Assembly: GCF_030012985.1 (NCBI RefSeq) | Contig: NZ_CP120233.1 | Span: 3,405,001-3,469,000, forward strand | DNA from: Microbulbifer sp. VAAF005 | GTDB lineage: Bacteria > Pseudomonadota > Gammaproteobacteria > Pseudomonadales > Cellvibrionaceae | DNA: 64,000 nucleotides | Direction: 5' to 3' | Shown: positions 30,564 through 39,991 of the stretch, one piece after another | How positions within the stretch are numbered: position 1 is the stretch's first letter | How the letters are laid out: every line of letters begins with the position of its first letter | Made by a program: the position numbers and the translations under genes | Notes under the pieces: generated by a model | Told to the model about the DNA's origin: nothing | The model's database searches: none | What the model saw: only the letters and a program-made list of their open reading frames with translations

Positions 30564-31085
30564 TCAGGCTGACTCCTTTTTAACACCCAATTCACCAAGC
30601 GTTCGCGCTATATCTTCTGCGCTGGTAGCCGGCTTAATATCCTTGTCAATTTTTTTAATTCGTCCATCTTTACCGATATAAATGGTAACGCGACGGGCGA
30701 TATTCATTACGGGAACAAGTACATCGTACGCTTTAGCCGTTTCACCGGTGGGGTCACTGAGTAACGGGAAGTCCGCTTCGCTTTCTTCAGCAAACCGGGT
30801 GTTATCGTTAAGATCATCTGTACTGGCCATAAAGTAGGTGACTTCATAGGCTTTAATTTTATGACCGTTTTGGGCGAGCGATTTACACTCTATGGTGCAG
30901 CCACGGGTGAATGCCTTGGGAAACCAGGCGATCACAACAGCGCTTTTGCCTTGGAGGTCCGCCAATGTGTGGGTTTGGCCATCAGACCCCTGCAGAGTAA
31001 AATTTGGCGCCATTTCACCAACTTCCAGAGCGAGGCTGGGAAGGCTGATAAACGCCGTAATTAAGAAAGTCAGCAGATATTTCAC
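30564..31085 (-). CDS. Exported peroxiredoxin, Bcp/PrxQ-like
   Basis: 173 residues with a signal peptide (MKYLLTFLITAFISLPSLA), so periplasmic, unlike cytoplasmic Bcp. FPKAFTRGCTIEC contains the peroxidatic cysteine in PxxxTxxC-type context, with a second cysteine four residues later (C-TIE-C), the arrangement of the atypical two-cysteine PrxQ group. FPLLSDPTGETAKAYDV is the conserved central motif. It reduces peroxides using a thiol reductant that in the periplasm would have to be a DsbD- or TlpA-like partner. It has a tight intergenic gap and no obvious operon. Confidence 0.9.
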   Translation of the reverse strand: MKYLLTFLITAFISLPSLALEVGEMAPNFTLQGSDGQTHTLADLQGKSAVVIAWFPKAFTRGCTIECKSLAQNGHKIKAYEVTYFMASTDDLNDNTRFAEESEADFPLLSDPTGETAKAYDVLVPVMNIARRVTIYIGKDGRIKKIDKDIKPATSAEDIARTLGELGVKKESA

Positions 31086-31240
31086 GAATATTTCCCTTGT
31101 AGTTTACCGATACGCCTATGCTACTGCCCTAAGGTCTAACTGGCCAATAGCTCTTCTATAACTGCTATGCTTTATGCGCCAAAGTAAGAAAATTGGTGCG
31201 TCAATGCACTGTTTGGACTTGCCGTTTTGCAGGGGCTTAA

Positions 31241-32303
31241 ATGCGCTTTGACAGCCTTTTCTATACTCTGCCACTTCCACTGATCTATACCATTTCAGTT
31301 GCCGTAGTGCTTTGCGCTTTAGCTGTGGGAATTTATCTGGGGCAGCGGCGGGTATCGAAAGCCAGTATCAAGGAGGACGCTTCTCTCGGTAGTGCGGTAG
31401 CTGCCACTTTGGGCCTGGTCGTATTCGTTTTGGCATTTACCTAAGGAACCTCTGAATAACCCCGTAATGCCTCTGCGGGTCTTGAAGGCTGCAGATGTTA
31501 GGCGCAGCTTGCCGCGAATGGCTCTAGCCCTTTGCAAGGGCTGCAACGCAGCAGCTGTGGCCTTCAAGGCCCGCCCTTCGGGGCTTGCAGAGCGATTCAC
31601 ACTCCGCGTTACGACTTCTTGAAAGGTCTGGACATTCCTGCGAAGCCGCGCCTTGATTGTGAACCGCTCTGCATGCCAGAGGTATCACGGAGTTATTCAG
31701 AGATTCCTTGATATGACAGCCGACCGATTTAATGAACGCAAGGCATTGCTGTTGCAGGAGGTAAATACCATTCAGGCCGCATATTTGAATGCGAGCTTTC
31801 TGCAATTGGATAAGCGGAATAAGGCGCGAGACTTAATAGCTGAATATGTAAATCTCAGGGATATTGACCCATCAATCGCCGTCACTCCGGAAGATGTAGC
31901 TCGCAGTGAGGAAATTCACAAAGCTCTTTGGCGTTTGATCGAGGCGCATATCGCACAGGATTACAACGCCGATTATTTACGCCAGTTTGCCGAGCAGGTT
32001 AACGGGATGGTAGATCTGCACCGTGCCAGGGTTGTGGTTGGGCTGCAATATCGTATACCGGGTCCACTCTGGCTATCCCTGTACTTCATGACCATTTTGG
32101 CGATGCTGGCAATTGGATACCAGTTGGGTATAAGTCGCGGGGGATCTGCCCAGGTAGTTGTAGCTTTAGCCCTGACTTTCTCAACAGTGATTTTACTGGT
32201 GGCGGACTTGGATCGGGCAAACGAGGGAGCACTGCTGGTTGATCAGTCGCCGATGAGCGATCTCAATTTGCAGCTAAAAGAGCTACAGGAGGCTGCCCCC
32301 TGA
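31241..32303 (+). pseudogene. DUF4239 (bestrophin-like) membrane protein gene split by a MITE-like insertion
   Basis: The first 67 codons (MRFDSLFYTLPLPLIYTISVA to VAATLGLVVFVLAFT) are the N-terminus of a DUF4239 protein, and the frame stops within the repeat at 31442. After the repeat, DMTADRFNERKALLLQEVNTIQ to GYQLGISRGG and VADLDRANEGAL supplies the rest, ending at 32303. Family members read ATLGLLAFxLAFTFxMAxxRFxxRR continuously. Removing 31443-31707 gives LAFTFDMTADRF in one frame, so the insertion explains the break. The second frame stays open from 31653, so a truncated product with a TTG or ATG start (31713) is possible. About 265 residues when intact; function of the family is unclear. 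Confidence 0.82.
31443..31709 (+). mobile_element. MITE-like element (267 bp) inside the DUF4239 gene
   Basis: The ends are inverted repeats of about 33 bases: left 31443-31475 (starts AAGGAACCTCTGAATAAC) and right 31677-31709, reverse-complement identical apart from about six mismatches. There is no transposase. The interior has a GC-rich palindromic stretch, AGCCCTTTGCAAGGGCT, at 31526-31542. The 46-base copy at 29962-30007 shares the ends. Outer sequence CTCTGAATAA resembles ends of some IS5-group elements, an impression only. A clean target duplication is not visible (CTAA left, TTGA right). Confidence 0.8.
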
Positions 32304-32339
32304 GCTGTTGTGTGAACTGACTTTGCATATTAATAGGAT

Positions 32340-32366
32340 GGGGCGGAATTAAGGCTTTTCCGCCCC
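32340..32366. terminator. Hairpin between convergent genes
   Basis: GGGGCGGAA (32340-32348) pairs with TTCCGCCCC (32358-32366) with a nine-base loop. There is no good T-run on either strand, so termination efficiency is doubtful. It lies between the DUF4239 gene and the AI-2E family gene. Confidence 0.5.
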
Positions 32367-32376
32367 GGGGAACAGG

Positions 32377-33456
32377 TTAAAGATCTTCAGGTTTTTGTGG
32401 CATTAAGACATCTTCGGGATGCACAAACTCACGCATAAAAATCTCCCAGAAGGCGAGGAATAATGCAGCGAGCAGAGGCCCTATCGCAAAGCCACTGATT
32501 CCAAACATAAACAGACCGCCGACAGTGGAGAAAAGCACTAAATAGTCAGGGAGTTTTGTGTCTCGACCGACCAATATTGGGCGCAACAGGTTATCTACCA
32601 GGCTGATCACGGTGAAACCATAGGCGAGTAAAATCGTTGCCTTCATAGGTTCGCCAATAGCATAGAGGTAGATAGAAGCGGGGAACCAGATCAATGCGGC
32701 ACCGACGGCGGGCAATAATGACAACAGGGTCATTAAAACACCCCAAAGCACCGGTGCCGGTAAGCCCAGCACCCAGAAAATAATTCCGCCCAAGCCGCCC
32801 TGGGTAATAGCGACTACCAGATTTCCTTTGATGGTTGCGCGAGTGACTTCAGCAAACTTTGCCAGCAAAAGGTGCTCGCGCTCATCACCCAGTGGCAGGG
32901 CGTGGATAATCAGGTTTACCAGCCTTTCACCATCGCGAATCAGGAAGAAGGTGAGGTAGAGCATTAAGCCCAACATAACGAAAAAGTTAACAGTATTCTG
33001 TCCGACTTCAATCGCATTTTTTGCGACGAAGCTACCGGCATTCATCACACCACCCATCAGGCGCTGCTTGGCTTCCTCGACATCCACGCCAATATTTTCG
33101 AGTGTGCTGTTAACCCTGGGGAAAGCACTGCGAATCTGCTCAAAGGATTTAGAAACATCAATTTGTCCTTCCTGAATCCGGTGATAAAGAGTTACCGCTT
33201 CATTAATAAAAGAGGTGGCCACTACCAATACGGGTATCACCAATAGAACGATACACATAAACAGGGTTAGCAGAGCCATTAAATTAGGCGAATTGGGAAA
33301 GCGCTGCATCAGCAGACGGTAAACGGGATAGAAAATCAGTGCGGTGGCACAAGCCCAAAAAATAGGGGTAAAGAAGGGTTTTATTAGGAGTAAAAAAGCT
33401 ACGCTGACCAATAACAAGGTCAATATAAATGAGCGCCTTTCCAGTTTTTCTTGCAC
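32377..33456 (-). CDS. AI-2E family transporter (PerM-like membrane protein)
   Basis: 359 residues with eight predicted membrane segments and the large extracytoplasmic region between the third and fourth typical of the family (AFPRVNSTLENIGVDVEEAKQRLMGG). Conserved elements are FFLIRDGERL, TQGGLGGIIFWVLGLPAPVLWGVLMTLLSLLP and LRPILVGRDTKLPDYLVLFSTVGGLFMFGISGFAIGP. Family members export autoinducer-2 or act as Na+/H+ antiporters or permeases; the substrate here is unknown. The gene is followed (downstream) by a convergent hairpin and preceded by the M15-like peptidase genes. Confidence 0.92.
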   Translation of the reverse strand: MQEKLERRSFILTLLLVSVAFLLLIKPFFTPIFWACATALIFYPVYRLLMQRFPNSPNLMALLTLFMCIVLLVIPVLVVATSFINEAVTLYHRIQEGQIDVSKSFEQIRSAFPRVNSTLENIGVDVEEAKQRLMGGVMNAGSFVAKNAIEVGQNTVNFFVMLGLMLYLTFFLIRDGERLVNLIIHALPLGDEREHLLLAKFAEVTRATIKGNLVVAITQGGLGGIIFWVLGLPAPVLWGVLMTLLSLLPAVGAALIWFPASIYLYAIGEPMKATILLAYGFTVISLVDNLLRPILVGRDTKLPDYLVLFSTVGGLFMFGISGFAIGPLLAALFLAFWEIFMREFVHPEDVLMPQKPEDL

Positions 33457-33538
33457 TGCGACTTCCTCTGCTTCTCTTTCGGCAGCCCAGTGGTAGGGCG
33501 CCTAATTTTTGCTCTATCTAAGCAGATGCAGTGGGGTT

Positions 33539-34249
33539 TTACCAGCGTCTATATCCGCACGTATCCACGTGAAATCGAATGCCCCGATAAATTCCCAGGC
33601 CCATTTGCCACTCGCGGCCGTTGCGCTTGTGGATATCCCTCAGTACGGGCACCAATTGCTCTCGGGAGAACTTCTTTTTCGGAACTATATCCAGCCCGCA
33701 GAAATGCAGGTGTTTACTTCCCTTGGAACCTCCGGCCTTACGGTTGTAATCTACCGTACGCCACCCGGAGACCACAGTTACCGGGCCGACGCGGGGCACT
33801 ATTTCCCGCTCGATTACCCGCAGAGTATTTACGATGCCCCACCAGAGCTCCTTGGGAGGGATGGCGAATGCGGGTTCGTCCAAATCCTGCCAGTCACTGC
33901 CCTGACGCAATAGCTCATAGGGTTGCACAACCTGTTCAACCCGGTTGGAGCGCAGGAATTTTTTGAGTTGAGTAAAGCGTGCATGGTTATTGCCTTTGCT
34001 CAGGAAGCGGCTGAATACCCTCTCGGAAGCTGCCGGATAGCCCTGGATATCGTAAACCTCCGGGATCATTAGCAGCGGTAGGATATCGATAGGGGATTTC
34101 ACCCGGTCATCAGCCTCGCGCGCTCGTTCGTAAGTAAAAACAAATAGACCGGTGAGAATCGCCAGTGCGATTGCCCCAATGATGATGATCCGCCGGCGCA
34201 GTTGACGCTGGCCGATTTCTACGCACTCTTTGTTACTTTGCATAACCAT
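33539..34249 (-). CDS. M15-like (YcbK/DUF882-type) peptidoglycan peptidase, intact copy
   Basis: 236 residues with one N-terminal membrane anchor (IIIIGAIALAILTGLFVFTY). The C-terminal domain has SGWRTVDYNRKAGGSKGSKH and HFCGLDIVP, followed by FHVDTCGYR, which together give the His, Asp and His zinc ligands of the M15 D-Ala-D-Ala carboxypeptidase-like fold. It is expected to be inner-membrane anchored with its domain in the periplasm, acting on peptidoglycan; activity is inferred. A paralogue lies directly upstream, 17 bases away. Confidence 0.85.
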   Translation of the reverse strand: MVMQSNKECVEIGQRQLRRRIIIIGAIALAILTGLFVFTYERAREADDRVKSPIDILPLLMIPEVYDIQGYPAASERVFSRFLSKGNNHARFTQLKKFLRSNRVEQVVQPYELLRQGSDWQDLDEPAFAIPPKELWWGIVNTLRVIEREIVPRVGPVTVVSGWRTVDYNRKAGGSKGSKHLHFCGLDIVPKKKFSREQLVPVLRDIHKRNGREWQMGLGIYRGIRFHVDTCGYRRW

Positions 34250-34265
34250 CGGGCAGCTCCCTCAA

Positions 34266-34944
34266 TTACCAGGTGCGATAGCCACAGGTATCGACATGAA
34301 ACAGGACATCGTCAATCAGGCCCATCCCGACATTGCTGTCGGGACCGAGGCGTGCGTGCAGTGTGCTTAGCTCTTCAGCGAGTTCGTTTTTACCGATATT
34401 GGAATTCGGAATTAAGTCCAGCCCGCAAAAGTCACGGTGGCGGGGCTGGTCTTCGGTCGCAAGTTTTCGGTTGTAGGCATCAGTGCGGTAGGCGGAAACC
34501 ACAGTGACAGGGCCAATTAGCGGTATTACCTGGTCTCGCACCAGGGTGAGGGTTTTCACAATATTGGACCACTGGTCCCTGGGCGGAATGGCGAATGGGG
34601 GCTCCCCCAGTTCCAGCCAGTCCCCCCTGTCGCAGAAGATCACGAATAGGAAAAACCTCGGCGACACCCCGGTCCCGAAGCAATTGATTGAGTGCTTGTA
34701 CGCTGGAGCGGTTACTGCCCTCTCGCAGGAATTTGTTAAAGGTCTCCTCGTTGGCGATGCGATAGCCACGCTGCTCGACATAGGACTTCTCTTGCGAGGA
34801 GAGGAATAGGTAGAGCCAGAGGGTAAACAGGATGGCACTGAGTATTAAAGTGAGGGCACTGACGACCACCCGATTGACTCTTTGTCCGGGCGGCTTGTGT
34901 GGGAACAGAGTTTCGAAGCGAGTAAACGAGTTACCTGCGGACAT
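34266..34944 (-). pseudogene. M15-like peptidase paralogue, frameshifted at a G6 run
   Basis: This tandem copy of the downstream gene is broken. Frame A runs from MSAGNSFTRFETLFPHK (34944) to FPIRDLLRQGG. Frame B continues DWLELGEPPFAIPPRDQW to DLIPNSNIGK and the terminal FHVDTCGYRTW (34266). In the intact copy the same stretch reads LLRQGSDWQDLDEPAFAIPP, so the shift lies in the G6 run on the minus strand (plus 34622-34627). Five or eight G would restore it. Zinc ligands are kept (RH, CGLD, FHVD). It could be a sequencing indel or a genuine pseudogene. Confidence 0.82.
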
Positions 34945-35056
34945 AGTGCTCGCGATTGCTGCTGAGAGAGTTATTCCACCGACGCTAAAATCGTCGGCGC
35001 CTGTTTACTCACTATAGCCGCAAAAATCGACGGGCTGCGGGCTTGGGATCAGCCAC

Positions 35057-35093
35057 AAAAAAAGCCGCTGGTCCCGGGGGAGCAGCGGCTTTT
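35057..35093 (-). terminator. pckA terminator
   Basis: On the minus strand CAGCGGC pairs with GCCGCTG and is followed by TTTTTTTG. Stem strands are 35060-35070 and 35083-35093. It lies 38 bases after the pckA stop. Confidence 0.88.
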
Positions 35094-35130
35094 GGGTCAC
35101 GGACAGCGCACTGTGCCCGACAACCTCTAC

Positions 35131-36678
35131 TTAGGCTTTAGGGCCTGCATTTTTAACGTCTTCGCTGACATTGAACTTCTCAATGTTCTCGGCGAACAGC
35201 TTGGCCAGCTTGCCTGCCTGATCGTCGTAAGCAGCTTTGTCAGCCCAGGCTTCACGAGGGTTCAGGTAAGACTTGTCCACGCCGGGCACTTCCATCGGGA
35301 TATCCAGGTTCAGGGCATCCAGGTGCTCAGTGGCAACGCCTTCCAGGGCGCCGCTCTGGATAGCGGCAACGACAGCGCGGGTTACCGGAATCGGGAAGCG
35401 CTTGCCGTTGTCGCCGGAGCCGCCGGTCCAACCGGTGTTTACCAGGTAGACCTTGGAGCCGAACTCTTCTATGCGCTTCATCAGCAGGTCTGCGTATTCG
35501 CGCGGTGCACGGGGCATAAACGGCGCGCCAAAGCAGGTGGAGAAAGTCGGGTGGATACCGGCCTCTGCGCCCAGCTCGGTGGAGCCTACGCGGGCGGTGT
35601 AGCCAGACAGGAAGTGGTAAGCCGCAGCCTCTTTGGAGAGGATGGATACCGGTGGCAGTACGCCGGATACATCGCAAGTCAGGAAGATAACGTTCTTCGG
35701 CTCGCCAGCGCGGTTTTCCAGCTGACGCATTTCGACGTGCTCCAGCGGGTAGGAGCAGCGACCGTTTTCAGTCAGGCTGGTGTCGCAGTAGTCAGCAGTG
35801 CCGTGATCGTTGGTTACCACGTTTTCAACGATGGCGCCGAAACGAATGGCATCCCAGATTACCGGCTCATTTTTCTGGCTCAGGTCGATGGTTTTAGCGT
35901 AGCAGCCACCTTCCATATTGAAGACGGCACCCTTGGTCCAGCCGTGCTCATCGTCACCGATCAGGTAGCGCTCGGGATCTGCGGACAGGGTGGTCTTGCC
36001 GGTACCTGACAGGCCGAAGAACAGGCAGGTATCGCCATCTTCGCCGACGTTAGCCGCGCAGTGCATGGGCATTACGTCTTTTTCCGGCAGCAGGAAGTTC
36101 TGTACGGAGAACATTGCCTTTTTCATTTCGCCGGCGTAGCGCATACCGGCCAGCAGTACTTTGCGCTGACCGAAGTTGATAATTACGCAGCCTTCGGAGT
36201 TGGTGCCATCGCGCTCGGGCTCACAGACAAAGTGAGGAGCGTGCAGGATTTGCCACTCTTCCTTGGACTTGGGGTTGTACTTTTCGGCGCGGATAAACAT
36301 GTTGCGGCCGAACAGGTTGTGCCATGCAGTTTGGGTGGTCACTACCACTGGCAGGTAGTGGTCTTCATCCTGGCCCACATGCAGGTGCTGAACAAAAGTA
36401 TCGTGACCGGCAACAAAAGCCTCTACACGATCCCACAGGGCGTCAAACTTATCCTGCGGGAAAGGACGGTTGACGTTGCCCCAGGCGATGCTGTCGGCAG
36501 TGGAGGGCTCTTCTACAACAAAGCGGTCAGCCGGGGAGCGACCGGTGCGTGCGCCGGTTTCAGTCACCAGAGCGCCTGTATCTGACAGCTTGCCCTCGCC
36601 GCGCGTCAGAGCCTGCTCTACCAATTGTGCCGGTGATAGGTTCTTGAAGACCATCGCGGAGTCGTCGATCTGTGCCAT
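35131..36678 (-). CDS. pckA: Phosphoenolpyruvate carboxykinase (ATP)
   Basis: 515 residues, a common length for the ATP-dependent enzyme. It converts oxaloacetate and ATP to phosphoenolpyruvate, CO2 and ADP, the first step of gluconeogenesis. The P-loop [15 protein letters not shown], the kinase-2 metal motif [21 protein letters not shown] at the substrate site and NTGWTGG near the C-terminus are all present. pckA follows hslO and hslR in E. coli too, and the same neighbours are found here. Confidence 0.97.
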   Translation of the reverse strand: MAQIDDSAMVFKNLSPAQLVEQALTRGEGKLSDTGALVTETGARTGRSPADRFVVEEPSTADSIAWGNVNRPFPQDKFDALWDRVEAFVAGHDTFVQHLHVGQDEDHYLPVVVTTQTAWHNLFGRNMFIRAEKYNPKSKEEWQILHAPHFVCEPERDGTNSEGCVIINFGQRKVLLAGMRYAGEMKKAMFSVQNFLLPEKDVMPMHCAANVGEDGDTCLFFGLSGTGKTTLSADPERYLIGDDEHGWTKGAVFNMEGGCYAKTIDLSQKNEPVIWDAIRFGAIVENVVTNDHGTADYCDTSLTENGRCSYPLEHVEMRQLENRAGEPKNVIFLTCDVSGVLPPVSILSKEAAAYHFLSGYTARVGSTELGAEAGIHPTFSTCFGAPFMPRAPREYADLLMKRIEEFGSKVYLVNTGWTGGSGDNGKRFPIPVTRAVVAAIQSGALEGVATEHLDALNLDIPMEVPGVDKSYLNPREAWADKAAYDDQAGKLAKLFAENIEKFNVSEDVKNAGPKA

Positions 36679-36957
36679 TCGTGGAATACCCGTGAAAGTT
36701 GGACAGTAAATAAAATGGGGCTGCCCAAGGTTTAGACAGCCGTAGAAAATTTTGGGGGCGCATTATTGCAAAATTCAAAATATGCGGATACCAACTATGG
36801 CTATTTTGTAGTCAATGACAGCGCTGTCATGGAAAATAATGTCGACTTAAATTCATGATATTAATGACCCAGTTCTTGATTATTCTTTTTCTGAATTTAA
36901 CAGGGGCAGGTGGCAGGGCTGCGCTGAGGATTTGGCGGTTGCGCAGCCCTGCGCGGA

Positions 36958-37836
36958 TTAGTGAAGAGTGTGGGGGGGAGCGTTGAGGAGTGACTCAATT
37001 TGGTCCCGGTCAAAGCGGTACTGGGTGTTACAGAATTGGCAGTCCGCGATAATCTCACCCTGTTGCTCTTCCAGCAGGCGGTAGACATCCTCTGCACCCA
37101 GGGAAACCAGCGCGCGGGCGCTGCGCTCTCTCGAGCAGCTGCACTTGAAGCGAATAGTGTCGGTACCCAGGGTTGCCGGCTCCAATTGGTGGAATAGGCG
37201 GTGAATCAGCTCTGGGTGGGGAACGGTAAATAACTCCTCGTCAGTTACGGTCTCCGCCAAGTGAATCGCTGTTTCCCAGGCGTCCTGATTTTCCTCTTCC
37301 GTGGCGGCATTATTGCCCGGCAGAATCTGTAACATAAGACCGGCGACGGTATTGTCACTGCTTTCCAGCCATACGCGGGTAGCCAGCTGTTCCGATTGCT
37401 TAAAGTAGTCTTCCAGGCAGCCGGCCAGGTTGTCTTGCTCCATGGGAACCACACCTTGATAGCGCTCACCGCGCTTTGGCTCAAGGGTAATGGCCAGGGC
37501 TCCACGGGGGCCGATCATATCGCGCAGGGTGGCGTTTTCGTCGATTTGTGCACCCTCGGCAACTCGGGCGATGCCGCGCAGGTCGCTGTGGTGAGTGCAC
37601 TCCGCCATAATCATCGGCACATCGCCTTCGCCACGGGCCTGGAGGCTCAGGACACCTTCGAACTTCAGTGTGGTTGAAAGCAGGCTGGCTGCAGTGAGGA
37701 ACTCCCCCAGCAGGCGGGCTACTGGTGTAGGCAGTGGATTGTGTTCCAGTACATCGCGGTAGGAATCAGTAAGTGTCACCACCTGTCCGCGAATATCGTG
37801 TTTGGAGAAAATAAAGCGTTCCAGCTGATCGGACAT
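36958..37836 (-). CDS. hslO: Redox-regulated chaperone Hsp33
   Basis: 292 residues. The holdase is activated by oxidation and prevents aggregation in the cytoplasm. The C-terminal zinc centre CSC and CQFC (CxC about 30 residues before CxxC) is present. The N-terminal core (MIMAECTHHSDLRGIARV) is typical. It lies between pckA and a DUF4124 gene with 280 bases to pckA. Confidence 0.95.
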   Translation of the reverse strand: MSDQLERFIFSKHDIRGQVVTLTDSYRDVLEHNPLPTPVARLLGEFLTAASLLSTTLKFEGVLSLQARGEGDVPMIMAECTHHSDLRGIARVAEGAQIDENATLRDMIGPRGALAITLEPKRGERYQGVVPMEQDNLAGCLEDYFKQSEQLATRVWLESSDNTVAGLMLQILPGNNAATEEENQDAWETAIHLAETVTDEELFTVPHPELIHRLFHQLEPATLGTDTIRFKCSCSRERSARALVSLGAEDVYRLLEEQQGEIIADCQFCNTQYRFDRDQIESLLNAPPHTLH

Positions 37837-37946
37837 AGGTCGGGGGCTCTCGGTATTAAAACCGCAGGATTTTAGAGGTGGATATGCCTAAATGGTAGCT
37901 GTCGCTGATCAACGGGGGATAGTCGCGTCTGTGGAGACGGGTAAAG

Positions 37947-38387
37947 TTAGCCGCAATATAGATTTACCTGGCGTTGATAGTCCTCTGCCATCTGTTCCCG
38001 CTCCCTCTCGGTGCGGCGTATTTCCTTGCCGTTATCATCTAAAAATATTACTCGCCCCCTTAAAATCTCAAGGTCTTTGCGGGCTTCGCTACACGCCTTA
38101 TCCACTTGTTGGCGTCTTTCTTGTGCTTCGCGATTCAGGCGCTCCTGATATTGCTGTTCGATATTCCGAGGTTGTTTTGACTGGCTGCGCTGCGGGGCTG
38201 TGGTGGCATCGGCAGAGTTGATGGGGGTCAGGTTACCAGAGACATTCTTGGCATCGGCATGTGCTGGGGGGCGGTCCCCAAAATGTACTCGGCCATCCTC
38301 ATCGACCCAACGATATAGTTCCCCGGCACTAACATTGGCGGCCAGAAGCAGGCCGCCGAAAATACTGGATAAGTACTGTAACTTCAC
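37947..38387 (-). CDS. DUF4124 domain exported protein
   Basis: 146 residues with a signal peptide (MKLQYLSSIFGGLLLAANVSAG). The DUF4124 core LYRWVDEDGRVHFGDRPP follows at once. The rest is highly charged and helical (EQQYQERLNREAQERRQQVDKACSEARKDLEIL), probably coiled-coil, ending in EREREQMAEDYQRQVNLYCG. Two cysteines at the start of that helix and at the terminus could form a disulfide. Function unknown; periplasmic. It sits 25 bases downstream of the protease stop and is likely co-transcribed with it. Confidence 0.85.
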   Translation of the reverse strand: MKLQYLSSIFGGLLLAANVSAGELYRWVDEDGRVHFGDRPPAHADAKNVSGNLTPINSADATTAPQRSQSKQPRNIEQQYQERLNREAQERRQQVDKACSEARKDLEILRGRVIFLDDNGKEIRRTEREREQMAEDYQRQVNLYCG

Positions 38388-38412
38388 GGCTGTCCTTCGC
38401 CCTTTGTAGTTT

Positions 38413-39906
38413 CTACTCTTCTTTGTTAGCCAATTGGCTGAACAGCCCCTGTGAATGGCGCTGAGGGATATGGTAGGTCTGGAGAATCAGCGGTTGCTGC
38501 TCCTGGGACTCTGCTGCATCCAGTACCATCCGGTAGCCGGAGCGATCGCGCAAATCCACAAAGTCCTGTTTATTGCCCTCCATCAATTGAGCGAACTCGT
38601 CGAAGTCTTTGACGCTGTGCCCATTCACTGAGTCGATAATCCAATTCTTCCAGTCGTGATAACCGAGATTTACATTGGCCGGCAACACTTTCAAGGCGAC
38701 AACTAATTCACGACGTTCCTCATTGCTCCACTGATTGCGGGCATAGAGATAATCAATAGGTGCTTTGGAGTGCCAGTTCTTGCCCCAGCGTTTGATCAGA
38801 TTCATGTTAAGGGGCACAAAGACCACTCCGCCATAGATATAGTAGCGGGGCTGGCGGTCAAATTGCTCTCCCAGCACCATAGCGCGTGAGGGAGGTGTTG
38901 CGGCCAGCGTGACCTCAGCGGTCTGCTCTTTACCATCGCGGGAGAAGCGCACCGGTAAACGCTCACCGACATGGTGGCGGTCCACGGCGTAGTGGTAGTT
39001 GGTGCGCTGGTTTTCCCTCCATTCCACCGTCCGGTCCGCCGCTACTTTAAAGCCATCGACTTCTAGCAGAACATCGCCGGGTTTAAATACTTCGGCCGCA
39101 GGGGAGTTGTCGAACACTTTTACGATCATGGCGCCATCCTGGTCTTCCTCGAGACCGGCCGCCTTTTTCATCGATGGGCTTTCCAAGCTCTGGGTTACCA
39201 GCCCCATTTCGGGGAACCCTTGGTGAACATTGTCCTTGGCATCTTCTAAGACATGAGCGATTACGCTGGGCGGTACAAAGTAGCCCAGGTTTTCAGCACT
39301 TTGATTGGTTTGCATGGCCACGCCGACGATGCGGCCATTGGAGATAACCGGACCGCCGCTGTTGCCCGGGTTGATGGCCGCATCTATCTGGCCCGCCATC
39401 AGGTAACTTTCCGCATGGGCATAATATTGGTGCTCCACGCGGGAGAGTACTCCGCGGGTAATCGAAAGGGATTTGCCGCCAATTGGATAGCCGTAGACGG
39501 TGACCTCTTCCTGCAGATCGGGCAATTTGCCCAGGGTCAGGGGGCGAGTATCGTTGAAAAAGCTTTCGTCATCGACGGTCAGCAGGGCGAGGTCGGCATC
39601 GTGAGAGACAAACTTCACTCGGGCGCGGAATTTCTTGGCATCGCCGTGGCGCTGTACCTGGATAAAGCTGCCGTTGGCCACTACGTGTGCGTTGGTCAGA
39701 ATTTGCTGGTTGCGGATAACGGCACCGGAGCCGGACAGCTGCTTGGGGTTGAGCAGGGCCCAGGGGTTGAAATAATCCGGGGCGGCGGCGGTGGTGTAAA
39801 TCTTGATGATTGAGCGCTTGAGCTGCTCGTGTTCTCGGCTGTCTGCTAGGGCGGTTTGGGTACCGAGCAAAATCAGCAGGGAAATGGCGATCAGTCGTTT
39901 CATCAT
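38413..39906 (-). CDS. S1C serine protease, HtrA/Deg-like, periplasmic
   Basis: 497 residues with a signal peptide (KRLIAISLLILLGTQTALA). The trypsin-like domain has His in NAHVV, Asp in DADLALL and Ser in INPGNSGGPV, a full triad, so proteolysis is likely. The PDZ domain (MIVKVFDNSPAAEVFKPGDVLLEVDGFKV) and a further region (NLGYHDWKNWIIDSVNGHSVKDFDEF) resembling a second PDZ follow. Members of this Deg-like group with a divergent C-terminus are chaperone-proteases of unknown targets. It is inserted between hslR and hslO, which in E. coli are adjacent. Confidence 0.9.
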   Translation of the reverse strand: MMKRLIAISLLILLGTQTALADSREHEQLKRSIIKIYTTAAAPDYFNPWALLNPKQLSGSGAVIRNQQILTNAHVVANGSFIQVQRHGDAKKFRARVKFVSHDADLALLTVDDESFFNDTRPLTLGKLPDLQEEVTVYGYPIGGKSLSITRGVLSRVEHQYYAHAESYLMAGQIDAAINPGNSGGPVISNGRIVGVAMQTNQSAENLGYFVPPSVIAHVLEDAKDNVHQGFPEMGLVTQSLESPSMKKAAGLEEDQDGAMIVKVFDNSPAAEVFKPGDVLLEVDGFKVAADRTVEWRENQRTNYHYAVDRHHVGERLPVRFSRDGKEQTAEVTLAATPPSRAMVLGEQFDRQPRYYIYGGVVFVPLNMNLIKRWGKNWHSKAPIDYLYARNQWSNEERRELVVALKVLPANVNLGYHDWKNWIIDSVNGHSVKDFDEFAQLMEGNKQDFVDLRDRSGYRMVLDAAESQEQQPLILQTYHIPQRHSQGLFSQLANKEE

Positions 39907-39991
39907 GGCTGTTTTCTATCCGGTTGAGTGGGGGCAGTTTAGCAGCTAAAGTGGGAAATGGCGGAAATTTCACCACTTTTGTCTGCCGAGT

